This document shows, piece by piece, positions 17,191 through 25,058 of a DNA stretch of 64,000 bases; the first letter of the stretch is position 1; each line of letters starts with the position of its first letter. The notes beneath the pieces are model-generated. The model worked only from the letters and a program-made list of their open reading frames with translations. It made no database searches and was not told the DNA's origin. The DNA is from Phycisphaerae bacterium (GTDB taxonomy: Bacteria > Planctomycetota > Phycisphaerae > UBA1845): positions 1-64,000 of the forward strand of contig JAJVHU010000030.1 of assembly GCA_022072505.1 (NCBI GenBank), in the 5' to 3' direction. Both the position numbers and the translations under genes were made by a program.

Positions 17191-18876
17191 ATGACGAGAC
17201 AAACGCACGCATTCAGGCTTCTTATCGTGATCGCCGTCGCTACGGGTGGGTTCGCATCGCTCGCCCTGGCGCGGGTCGGCGCGTCCGGCCCCGCGGGGAT
17301 CGGCGCTGTTCAATCCGTGGCGGATCGTTCGACGGCGGGCGCATCGTTGGCTCCGGGAGCGGTCGAAACGGACGAGGAACCGGGGCCGGTGTCGGGATTC
17401 CTGGGAGCAGGCCGGGACGACGTCGCCCGTCGCGCGGCGGGGCTACCGGCCGTTCTGGCGTCGCCGCTGACCGTGAATACGCAGGCCGTCGCGGAGATGG
17501 GCGTCCGCCTGGACGTGGCGCCGACGACGTACGAAGCGCTGCACTGCGAATCCGCGGTCGTGCTGACCGGGTTTCCGATTTCCGACTTCGCGCAAGTCGA
17601 TCTGGAGCTGGAACGGTTCCACGTCACGATGCCGGACACGCAGTTCATGATCGGCACGGACTTGGGCGACGTCGCCGTCGAGCATCCGCGCGTGGCGTTG
17701 TGGCGCGGGCGCGTCGCGGGGTTCGAGGACTCCTGGGTGTTTCTGGGCGTGACGCCGGACTTCATCAACGGCGTGATTCACCTGGGCGCCGACGAGGAGT
17801 ACATCATCAGTCCGCTGTCGTTGAAGGAAATCGTTCCCGGCGACTCGAACCACGGCCTCTACAATCGCTTCGCGCCCGAGGCGCAGTTCGCGCCGTTCGA
17901 GTTCGAGTGCGAACCGGAGATTCTTCCGGACACGGAGCCGTTTCTGGACGGTTCAGGCGGCGGCGACGAGTCCATCTCGGGCTTCAGTTGGCGCGTCGCG
18001 CGGGTCGCGACGGACGCGGATTTCGAGTTCCGCAACCGGTTCTCCACGGCCGCGCAGGCGATGGAGTACTGCGTCGTGCTTCTCGCCTCGATCAGTACGA
18101 TCTACGAGCGCGACATGAATCTGAAGCTGTCCGCCGTATTCGTCCGGGTGTGGGATACGTCGAACGATCCCTACACCGCGAACAACACGGCCGACGCGCT
18201 CACCGAGTTCCGCAATTTCTGGAACAACAACATGGGTTCGGTCAGCCGGAGCATCGCCCACCTGTTGTCCGCCAAGGGGCTGGGGGGCGGTCGGGCCTCG
18301 CTGTCCCAGATCTGCACGAGCAGCGCCTACGGCGTCAACGGGAACATGGTCGGTTCCTTCCCGCGGCCCCTGCGCGACCGCGACAACGGCAACTGGGACG
18401 TCGTCGTTTTCGCGCATGAGATGGGACACAACTTCGGAACGCATCACACGCACTGTTTCAATCCGCCGCTGGATCAGTGCTACAACGAGGAGGACGGGTG
18501 CTGGGACGGAGCGCGGGTCTGCGGCATCGGCACGATCATGAGTTACTGTCACACCTGCAACGGCGGGCTGGGAAACATCAACCTGGCGTTTCATCCGTCC
18601 TGCTCGACGGCGATCCGGAACTACGTGGACGGTCGCGGAAGCTGCGCGCCGCCGGCGCGCGATCCGTGCTTCGTGGATCGGTCGAACGGCGGCGCCGAGG
18701 ATGGAACGTCCGGCCGGCCTTACAACACGCTCCTGGAGGGCATGTGGTTCGTCATTCCCGGCGGGGCGGTGCGCATTCAGGCGGGGACTTACAGCGAGAC
18801 GTTTCCGAGCACGGGTCCGCTCAATCGCCCGATGACCCTGAGCACCACGACGGGAACGGTGAGGATCGGCGGCTGA
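17191..18876 (+). CDS. Exported reprolysin-like zinc metalloprotease (M12-type)
   Basis: 561 aa. The ATG at 17191 is preferred because ggaga lies 8 nt upstream; 17176 is an in-frame alternative. Signal peptide near the N-terminus, then a pro-region of about 250 residues. The zinc site is HEMGHNFGTHHTH with downstream Met-turn GTIMSYCH, diagnostic of metzincins. The intervening Cys-rich stretch (CFNPPLDQCYN...CWDGARVCG) suits disulfides. The last 60 residues (GTSGRPYNTLLEGMWFVIPG then GAVRIQAGTY) resemble the first coil of a right-handed beta-helix domain. It probably degrades extracellular protein. It lies in the exported-protein run, 41 bp after the fibre-like gene. Confidence 0.92.
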   Translation: MTRQTHAFRLLIVIAVATGGFASLALARVGASGPAGIGAVQSVADRSTAGASLAPGAVETDEEPGPVSGFLGAGRDDVARRAAGLPAVLASPLTVNTQAVAEMGVRLDVAPTTYEALHCESAVVLTGFPISDFAQVDLELERFHVTMPDTQFMIGTDLGDVAVEHPRVALWRGRVAGFEDSWVFLGVTPDFINGVIHLGADEEYIISPLSLKEIVPGDSNHGLYNRFAPEAQFAPFEFECEPEILPDTEPFLDGSGGGDESISGFSWRVARVATDADFEFRNRFSTAAQAMEYCVVLLASISTIYERDMNLKLSAVFVRVWDTSNDPYTANNTADALTEFRNFWNNNMGSVSRSIAHLLSAKGLGGGRASLSQICTSSAYGVNGNMVGSFPRPLRDRDNGNWDVVVFAHEMGHNFGTHHTHCFNPPLDQCYNEEDGCWDGARVCGIGTIMSYCHTCNGGLGNINLAFHPSCSTAIRNYVDGRGSCAPPARDPCFVDRSNGGAEDGTSGRPYNTLLEGMWFVIPGGAVRIQAGTYSETFPSTGPLNRPMTLSTTTGTVRIGG

Positions 18877-18925
18877 CCGGGCCCGAGGGGCCGTCGTTGC
18901 CGGAAGTTTGATGAAAGGATCACTT

Positions 18926-19426
18926 ATGAAAAAGACACCGGTCAATCTGGTGAGAATCGCCTTCGGATGGTTCGTCTGTGCCGCGCCTTCCGTGATGGCG
19001 CAGGAGTTCGCGGTGGAGTGGTTTACGATCGACGGGGGCGGCGGGATGTTCAGCGCCGGAGGCGGATTCAGCCTCGGGGGCACTCTCGCGCAGTCCGACG
19101 CGGGGGTCTTGTCCGGGAGCCGGTTCGCCGTCAGCGGAGGGTTCTGGCCGGGCGCGGGCGACGGGTGCGCCGGGACCGAGCGCGTCGCCAAGACGACTTG
19201 CAAGGACCGCAACGGCGCGAATCAGCTCAAGGTCATCCTGGCGGGCGGCCGCGAGGGAGACACGTTCACCGTGACGTTGACGGACGGGACATCTTCGTCC
19301 GGAACCGTCAACCGCCGCGGGAAGGGCAAGGCCAAGTTCAGCAACCGTCCGCCGGCCGACTCCGGCGACGCGACCGCCTCCTGGGGTTGCGGGACGAGCG
19401 ATGCCAAGTCGTACTTGTGTCCGTGA
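18926..19426 (+). CDS. Small exported protein with C-terminal Cys-Pro domain
   Basis: 166 aa, ATG preceded by aaaggatcactt; an earlier in-frame start at 18908 is less well placed. Signal peptide to VMAQ (about residue 27). The first mature part (VEWFTIDGGGGMFSAGGGFS, then LGGTLAQSDAG, then FAVSGGFWPG) is a short module widespread in planctomycetal exported proteins. The second part, from CAGTERVAKTTCKDRNGA to the end (KSYLCP), is nearly the same domain as the tail of the kelch-like protein, with LKVILAGGREGD and NRRGKGKAKF. The function is unknown; the domain pairing suggests a minimal scaffold carrying the C-terminal domain. Confidence 0.85.
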   Translation: MKKTPVNLVRIAFGWFVCAAPSVMAQEFAVEWFTIDGGGGMFSAGGGFSLGGTLAQSDAGVLSGSRFAVSGGFWPGAGDGCAGTERVAKTTCKDRNGANQLKVILAGGREGDTFTVTLTDGTSSSGTVNRRGKGKAKFSNRPPADSGDATASWGCGTSDAKSYLCP

Positions 19427-19602
19427 TCCGTCTGCGCGGCGCAAAGCCGGAATTCGCTGGAAGATCGGCATCGTAACGGACCGCGGTCACGCCGACGGCA
19501 TGACCGCGGTCCGGCGTTTTGGATGTTCTGTCGTTGTGACGCGCCGTGTGATGATGTTCGGGAGGGGCGGGGGATCGGCGGCGCGGGGGTTTGCCTTGCT
19601 CC

Positions 19603-19694
19603 CGAACTTCTGTCGTCTCTCCGGGACTTCCGGATCAATTGCGACGGTTTCCCAGCACTGGCGTGCCGGGCTGTTTTCCAGCGCCCCTACCGGG
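19603..19694 (-). repeat. Dispersed intergenic repeat, family 1, copy 2
   Basis: Reverse complement matches 471-563 with scattered substitutions. The 420-bp gap 19427-19843 holds this copy and, to its right (19695-19760), tcggatgat-type direct repeats like those beside copy 1. No gene is supported in the gap. Confidence 0.7.
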
Positions 19695-19830
19695 GCTGAT
19701 GCTCTCGGATGACCTTCGGGGCTGTGACTTTCGGATGATCGTCCGCGACAACGGCTGCCGGACGCCCCTCCGAGCGACGTGAGGGTCGGCTGCCCCGGTG
19801 CGTCGGGGCGCGGGGCGAGCTTCGTCGCGT

Positions 19831-19836
19831 TATCAT
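19831..19836 (+). promoter_or_regulatory. Candidate -10 box of the PpiC-type gene
   Basis: TATCAT ends 7 nt before the ATG at 19844. There is no Shine-Dalgarno, so a leaderless mRNA is plausible. Confidence 0.4.
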
Positions 19837-19843
19837 CGTTGGG

Positions 19844-21034
19844 ATGGACAGGTCGAAGTCCCGGATTTCGAGGGTCATGGCGGCGGTGGCGGCGGCGGTG
19901 GCGCTGAGCGCCGGCTGCCGCAGCGCGCCGAGCGAGCAGGAGCGGATCAAGAGCGCGTCGCCCCGTCCTTCGAGGACGGTGTCGGCGGCGGACGTGCGCG
20001 TGGACTCCGCCGACCCTGAGGCGCCTGTGCCGCGGATGCGCGTCAACGGACAAGTCGTCGAGGCGTCCGGGGTTCTGCGGCCGTATCTGAAGGAGCTTGA
20101 GCAAGGCGCCCGGACGATGTCGCCGTCGGCGTATCAGGCGCTGGTCAAGGAGACGACGATCCGCGCCGTGCAGCAGAGGATTTCCGAGATGCTGCTTTAC
20201 GGAGCGGCCAGCGCCCGGCTGACCGAAGACGACGAGAAGATGCTGGACAAGGTGGTGGACGCGGAGCTTCGTCGTCGCGTGACCGAGTTCGGCGGGGGCG
20301 TGCAGGGCGTTTACGAAGAGCGCCTGCGTGATCGGGGGACGACGCTGATCGCGGAGCGCGAGGCGATCCGCCGGCAGGTGGTGATTCAACGTCACCTGCA
20401 GATGTACGTGTATCCGAAGATTCAGCCGGCGACGCGAGACGATCTGCTGGCGTTGTATGAGCAGGCGCGCCCCGAGTTCGTGCGTCCGGAGCGGCGGAAG
20501 CTGGAGCTGATCGAGATCGACGTGCTGCGGCGGCTTCCCGGAAATATGACCGCTCCGACGCGTGAGCAGCAGGCGGAGGCGCTGGCGGCGGCGAGGGCGG
20601 CGATGAACGACGCGCGCCAGGCGCTGGCGGCGGGGCGATCGTTTTTCGAGGTGGCGCAGGAGCGGTCGGAAGGCTTGAACGCCGAGAACGGCGGGGACTG
20701 GGGCTGGGTGGCGCGCGACACGCTGCGGGCGCGGTGGCAGAAGGCGGTGGACGCCTTGTTTGCGCTGAAGGAAGGGGACGTCAGCGGCGTGATCGAGACG
20801 CCGGAAACGCTCTTCCTGGTGCGTTGCGGCGGGATCGAGGCCGCTACCGACGCGGATTTTCAGTCGCTCCAGCCGGAGTTGATCCGCCGGCATGAGAACG
20901 CGCAGGCCGACCGTCTCATTCAGGAGGTGCTGGCCGACCTTCAGGCGCGGGCGCGGATCGAGCCGGAGCGGATCGACCGGTTCCTGCTGGCGGTTGCGCT
21001 GACGGCGCCGCCGCACGCCGCCGCGGCGCCGTGA
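19844..21034 (+). CDS. PpiC-type peptidyl-prolyl isomerase lipoprotein
   Basis: 396 aa. The N-terminus has basic residues, a hydrophobic run (VMAAVAAAVAL) and lipobox LSAGC, so Cys25 should be lipidated and the protein held in the periplasm. An N-terminal SurA-like helical region covers about 60-220. The parvulin/rotamase domain lies at about 240-350, with FFEVAQERSEGLNAENGGDW, GWVARDTL and LKEGDVSGVIETPETLFLVR. This order fits SurA/PrsA-type chaperones that help fold exported proteins, which suits the neighbouring run of secreted genes. It is monocistronic as far as can be seen, with a -10-like box 7 nt upstream. Confidence 0.9.
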   Translation: MDRSKSRISRVMAAVAAAVALSAGCRSAPSEQERIKSASPRPSRTVSAADVRVDSADPEAPVPRMRVNGQVVEASGVLRPYLKELEQGARTMSPSAYQALVKETTIRAVQQRISEMLLYGAASARLTEDDEKMLDKVVDAELRRRVTEFGGGVQGVYEERLRDRGTTLIAEREAIRRQVVIQRHLQMYVYPKIQPATRDDLLALYEQARPEFVRPERRKLELIEIDVLRRLPGNMTAPTREQQAEALAAARAAMNDARQALAAGRSFFEVAQERSEGLNAENGGDWGWVARDTLRARWQKAVDALFALKEGDVSGVIETPETLFLVRCGGIEAATDADFQSLQPELIRRHENAQADRLIQEVLADLQARARIEPERIDRFLLAVALTAPPHAAAAP

Positions 21035-21167
21035 TCGCATTGCGGCGACCCGCGGGGCGCGTAAGATGCGCCGCCGGGGAGCCTCGGGGTCGTGCGACAG
21101 CGGCCGAAGTCCGCGACCGGCGTGTTGCGGCGCCCGGTGCGCTCGGCGCAAAAAGGGAGGATCGGAC

Positions 21168-21293
21168 TTGAACCTCGACATCGACGGGTATCTGACTTCG
21201 ACGGAGTTTCTGGCGCAGCTTGCGGCGTTCGTCGCTGCGATCTTCAACCTTCTGTTCCAGGGCGTGCTGGGCGGCGTCCTCGGCGGTCCTTGA
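21168..21293 (+). CDS. Small hydrophobic protein of 41 aa
   Basis: TTG start with gggagg 7 nt upstream, a very good ribosome site. The sequence opens NLDIDGYLTSTEFLAQ and continues into a hydrophobic helix LAAFVAAIFNLLFQGVLGG ending GGP. It could be a single-pass membrane microprotein. The stop is 1 nt before the TTG start of the deaminase gene, suggesting translational coupling. No homologue is recognised; the ribosome site and the coupling are the main evidence that it is translated. Confidence 0.55.
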   Translation: MNLDIDGYLTSTEFLAQLAAFVAAIFNLLFQGVLGGVLGGP

Positions 21294-21294
21294 C

Positions 21295-21768
21295 TTGAAC
21301 TGGGAAGCGCTTGTCGATGAGGCCGTGCGGGTCTGTGAGACCGGGATCCGCGCGGGACAAAGCCCTTTCGCCGCGGTCATCGCCCGGCGCGACGGCATCG
21401 TCGTCAGCGCCGCGCACAACACCGTCCGAGCGAGCTGCGATCCGACGGCGCACGCGGAGATCAACGCGATCCGAGCGGCGGCGCGGGCTGCGGGATCGAT
21501 CGACCTGAGCGGCCACGTGATGTTTACGACATGCGAGCCGTGCCCGATGTGCGCCGCGGCGATCCACTGGGCCCGGATCGATGAAGTCGCGTGGGGCGCG
21601 ACGATCGCGGACGCCGAAGCGAGCGGATTTCACGAGCTTTCGCTTCCCTGTGCCGACGTCTACCGGATCGGCGGCAGCGGCGTTCGCACGGTGGCCGGTG
21701 TTGAGCATGCCCGGTGCGCAGCGCTTTTCGCGCAGTGGAAGGCGGGGCCGCGCCCGGAGGCTTATTGA
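21295..21768 (+). CDS. CMP/guanine deaminase-type zinc hydrolase
   Basis: 157 aa from TTG, one base after the preceding stop. The first zinc ligand and catalytic Glu lie in TAHAEINAI (His and Glu), the other ligands in TTCEPCPMCAAAIHWARI, the signature of the cytidine/guanine deaminase fold. The length and the tail (GSGVRTVAGVEHARCAALFA) suit guanine deaminase or TadA-like enzymes. With hpt 210 bp downstream, a role in purine salvage is likely, although a tRNA adenosine deaminase role cannot be excluded from sequence alone. It acts in the cytoplasm; there is no signal peptide. Confidence 0.85.
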   Translation: MNWEALVDEAVRVCETGIRAGQSPFAAVIARRDGIVVSAAHNTVRASCDPTAHAEINAIRAAARAAGSIDLSGHVMFTTCEPCPMCAAAIHWARIDEVAWGATIADAEASGFHELSLPCADVYRIGGSGVRTVAGVEHARCAALFAQWKAGPRPEAY

Positions 21769-21790
21769 GACGCCTCGCCTAAGTCTCCAA

Positions 21791-21860
21791 CGGACTCCGG
21801 GGCTGCGACTGCGGGATGATCCTTCGGCGACAATGACTCTCGGATGATTCTCCCGAACAC
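21791..21860. repeat. Degenerate family 1-associated repeat
   Basis: The stretch ccggggctgcgactgcggg followed by gatgatccttcgg and actctcggatgat resembles 19685-19740 and the reverse complement of about 437-475. The match is loose and I give it only as a probable third trace. Confidence 0.4.
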
Positions 21861-21966
21861 GTGACGGCTGGTTCTCCCGGCAACCGGAGCCACGTGGAGA
21901 CTCAGGTCGCCCCGGTGCGGGGCGCGCCTCCGCGGCGTCATTCCTGTTACGCGGGGGGCGGTGCGG

Positions 21967-21972
21967 TATACT
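21967..21972 (+). promoter_or_regulatory. Candidate -10 box of hpt
   Basis: TATACT ends 7 nt before the hpt ATG, followed by gcccgtc. No Shine-Dalgarno is present, so the mRNA is probably leaderless or nearly so. Confidence 0.5.
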
Positions 21973-21979
21973 GCCCGTC

Positions 21980-22519
21980 ATGCAGTCGAACATCGCCCGC
22001 ATTCTCATCACGGAGGAGCAGCTTCAGGTTCGCGTCGGCGAACTGGCGCGTGAGATCGTCGCGTCTTACGGGACGATCGACGGGCACCTGACGATCCTGA
22101 CGATCCTCAACGGGTCGATCATCTTTCTTGCGGACCTGATCCGGCGGATGCCGGTCATGATGCGGCTCGAGCTGGTGACGGTGTCGTCTTATCCCGGTCG
22201 CGCGACCGAATCCGTCGAAGCGAGGCTGACGCGGGAGATTGCCGGGGACGTGCGGGGTCAGGACGTGCTGGTCGTGGACGACATTCTGGACACGGGCAAG
22301 ACGCTGCGTCTCGTGCGGCAGGAGCTTCTGCAGCGAGGTCCGCGGTCGTTGAAGGTTGCGACGCTGCTGCGCAAACCCTCGAAAGCGCCGCCGGACGTCC
22401 GGGTGGACTTCGTCGGGTTCGACATCGAGGATGAATTTGTCGTGGGGTACGGACTGGACTACGACAATCATTATCGCAACCTGCCTTACATCGCCGTGCT
22501 GTCGAAGGAGGCGATGTGA
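21980..22519 (+). CDS. hpt: Hypoxanthine phosphoribosyltransferase
   Basis: 179 aa, the usual length. Transfers the phosphoribosyl group from PRPP to hypoxanthine or guanine. The PRPP-binding motif is VLVVDDILDTGKTL; upstream LTILNGSIIFLADLIRR is the pyrophosphate loop region and the tail VGFDIEDEFVVGYGLDYDNH is the purine-binding end, all typical of Hpt. Cytoplasmic purine salvage. The deaminase gene just upstream supports a shared purine role. The next gene starts 4 nt after the stop, so both may be one transcript. Confidence 0.95.
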   Translation: MQSNIARILITEEQLQVRVGELAREIVASYGTIDGHLTILTILNGSIIFLADLIRRMPVMMRLELVTVSSYPGRATESVEARLTREIAGDVRGQDVLVVDDILDTGKTLRLVRQELLQRGPRSLKVATLLRKPSKAPPDVRVDFVGFDIEDEFVVGYGLDYDNHYRNLPYIAVLSKEAM

Positions 22520-22522
22520 CGC

Positions 22523-25015
22523 GTGCCCCGGCGCGCAACACATGACGCCGCGACGGACCGGACGGGATCGACTCCCGGCGCCGGCGCGGCGCCGACGGAC
22601 GCCCCCCTGACCCGGCGGCAGCATGTTCTGCTGGGCGGCGTCTTCGCAGCGGCGTTGATTCTGCGGCTGATCTACCTGGCCGGACAATCCGCGGGCAATC
22701 CGATGTTCGCCCACCCCATCATGGACATGCGCGTGCATCATGAGTGGGCGGCGCAGCTTGCGGCGGGCGAACCGCTTCGGGTGATCCACGACAAGCCTTA
22801 TTTCCGCGCGCCGTTGTATTACTACGGGTTGGGCGGATTGTACGCGCTTTTCGGTCCGCAGGCGTGGATCGGGCGGTTGGCGGGGTGCGTGCTCGGGGCG
22901 GCGACGTGTTACCTCGTCGCCCGGCTGGGGTCGAAGCTGGCGGGGTTTGCGGCGGGGCTGGCGTCGGGGTTGCTGGCGGCGCTGTACTGGCCGATGTGGT
23001 ACTTCGACGCCGAGTTGAAGACGGTGGGGCTGGAGGTTTTTCTGGATGTGGCGCTGTTGCTGGCGCTGCTGGCGGCGCAGCGGCGCGGACGGGCCGTCGG
23101 GTTCGTCGTCGCGGGATTGATCTGGGGACTTTCGGCGATCACGCGACCGAACGTGCTGGCGCTGCTTCCGGGTTTTGTCATCTGGTTCGCGCTGATGTCG
23201 CCGCGCGGTCAGCGGTGGAGAAGGGCCGGCGCCGCTACCGGGTTTCTGACGCTCGGGGCGGTCGTTCCGATCCTGCCCGTGACGATCCGCAACGTGGTCG
23301 TCGGGGGCGAGTTCGTCCTGATCGCCTCGCAGGGCGGCGTGAATTTCTACATCGGCAACAACCCGTATAACCAGGACGGCTTCACCGCGGTCGTCCCGGG
23401 CACGCGCCCGGGCTGGTGGGAAGGCTTCGAGGATACCCACCTGATTCCGGAGCGGGAGCTGGGGCGCTCCCTGTCCGAGAAGGAGGTTTCGGATTACTGG
23501 TTTCAGAAGAGCCTGAGGTGGATCCGGTCGAACCCGGCGGCGTGGGTGCGGCATCTGCTTCGGAAGCTGGTTCTGTTCTGGACGCCGGTGGAGGTCTCGA
23601 ACAACCAGCCGATCTCGTTTTTTGCGGGGTTGTCGGGATTGTCGTGGGGGTTCTGGATCGGGTTTCCGGTGGTGACGTGTCTTGCGGCAGCGGGTCTGAC
23701 GTGCATCGCGTGGCGCGACCGTCGGTGGATTCTGCTGCTGGCGTTTCTGCTGCTTTACATGGGCACGGTCGTGCTCTTTTTCTGCCCCGGAAGATTTCGT
23801 CTGCCGGTCGTTCCGGTGCTGCTGGTGCTGGCCGGCGCGGGAGCGGCGCGGGGGATCGACGCGGTGCGGCGTCGCGCTTACCGGGCGCTGATCAGACCCG
23901 GCGCGGCGGTCGGCGTCGCGGCGGCGGCGATGTTCTTCAATCCGACGCCGAGCAAGGACCGCGGCGCGGACGCGCGTGTCGCGGAGGCGGAGGGACATGC
24001 GATCCTGTCGCGCTTGTTCGAGGGTGAGCGAGAGGGAAGCCCCCGCGATTTCGAACGTTCGCTCGAACACATGCGCCAGGCGGTCGATCTGCGTCCGGAT
24101 GATGCGTTCCTGCGCTGGCGTCTCGGTCGGTTGCTCGCGCTTGACGGGCACGATGCCCAGGCCGAGGAGCAGTTCCGCAGGGGTGCCGCTCTCGCACGGC
24201 GCGCCCGCGACCCGGAACCGCATTACCGGTACGGCGAGTTCCTGCTGATGCGGAAGCGTCCGGACGAGGCGCTGGCGCAGTTCGAGGCGGCGCTGCGGAT
24301 TCAGCCGGCGTACCCGGAGGCGTCCGCCGGCGCGGATCGGGCCCGTGCCGCCCTGCGTCAGGCGGCGGACTCGGACGAGGCGATCGCGGGGTACCGAACC
24401 GCGCTGCAAACGAACCCGGACGATCTGGCGACGCTGATCAAGCTCGGAGGCGCTCTGGTGCGCCGCAACCGTCCGGACGAGGCTGTCGCGCCGCTGGAGC
24501 AGGCGCTGACGCTGGCGCCCGGAAACGGCACGGTGCGGCAGGCGCTGGCGGAGACGTACCGACGGAAGGGGCGTCGCGCAGACGCGATCCGGGTGCTTTC
24601 CGAGACCGAGGGACTTGAATCCAGCGCCGTGCTTCAGACGGCGTTGGCGTGGTTGCTGGCGACGTCGATCGAGGACGATCTGCGCGACGGGCGGCGGGCG
24701 CTGGAGCTGGCGCGCCGCGCGGAGCAGTCGGCGGGAAGCGAGGTTCCGCAGGTGCTCGACGCGCTGGCTGCGGCGTTGGCGGAGACCGGCGACTTCGCCG
24801 GTGCGAAGGCGACCGCCGACCGCGCGGCGGACCTCGCCCGGCGCCAGCGTCGCACGACCCTGGCCGAAGCGATCCGCAACCGCGCCGCGGAGTACGCTGT
24901 CGGTCGTCCTTTCCGTGAAGATCTTTCCTCAAAACCGGAAGGCGAGGGGGTCTCCGAAAATCCTGAACAAGCGCAACTGCTCCCCGGGCTCGAAGCCGAT
25001 CCGGATCCGAAATGA
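22523..25015 (+). CDS. GT39-like membrane glycosyltransferase with C-terminal TPR region
   Basis: 830 aa from GTG, 3 nt after hpt. About ten membrane helices cover residues 30-470; the first loop has MDMRVHHEWAAQLAAGEPLR, where acidic residues suit the catalytic site of lipid-linked sugar transferases of the ArnT/PMT type. Residues about 490-820 are TPR units (for example PDDAFLRWRLGRLLALDGHD and NRPDEAVAPLEQALTLAPGN). The TPR part probably lies in the periplasm and may recruit partners or substrate proteins. The product could glycosylate lipids or exported proteins; the acceptor is unknown. Confidence 0.85.
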   Translation: MPRRATHDAATDRTGSTPGAGAAPTDAPLTRRQHVLLGGVFAAALILRLIYLAGQSAGNPMFAHPIMDMRVHHEWAAQLAAGEPLRVIHDKPYFRAPLYYYGLGGLYALFGPQAWIGRLAGCVLGAATCYLVARLGSKLAGFAAGLASGLLAALYWPMWYFDAELKTVGLEVFLDVALLLALLAAQRRGRAVGFVVAGLIWGLSAITRPNVLALLPGFVIWFALMSPRGQRWRRAGAATGFLTLGAVVPILPVTIRNVVVGGEFVLIASQGGVNFYIGNNPYNQDGFTAVVPGTRPGWWEGFEDTHLIPERELGRSLSEKEVSDYWFQKSLRWIRSNPAAWVRHLLRKLVLFWTPVEVSNNQPISFFAGLSGLSWGFWIGFPVVTCLAAAGLTCIAWRDRRWILLLAFLLLYMGTVVLFFCPGRFRLPVVPVLLVLAGAGAARGIDAVRRRAYRALIRPGAAVGVAAAAMFFNPTPSKDRGADARVAEAEGHAILSRLFEGEREGSPRDFERSLEHMRQAVDLRPDDAFLRWRLGRLLALDGHDAQAEEQFRRGAALARRARDPEPHYRYGEFLLMRKRPDEALAQFEAALRIQPAYPEASAGADRARAALRQAADSDEAIAGYRTALQTNPDDLATLIKLGGALVRRNRPDEAVAPLEQALTLAPGNGTVRQALAETYRRKGRRADAIRVLSETEGLESSAVLQTALAWLLATSIEDDLRDGRRALELARRAEQSAGSEVPQVLDALAAALAETGDFAGAKATADRAADLARRQRRTTLAEAIRNRAAEYAVGRPFREDLSSKPEGEGVSENPEQAQLLPGLEADPDPK

Positions 25016-25058
25016 TCCGCGGTTGCTTGCGAGCGCCGGCGAGACTATCTCACGCGGC

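Noticed and set aside
21947-24409. 820-codon minus-strand open frame
   Set aside because: Antisense to hpt and the GT39-like gene; Arg/Gln-rich, no family features.
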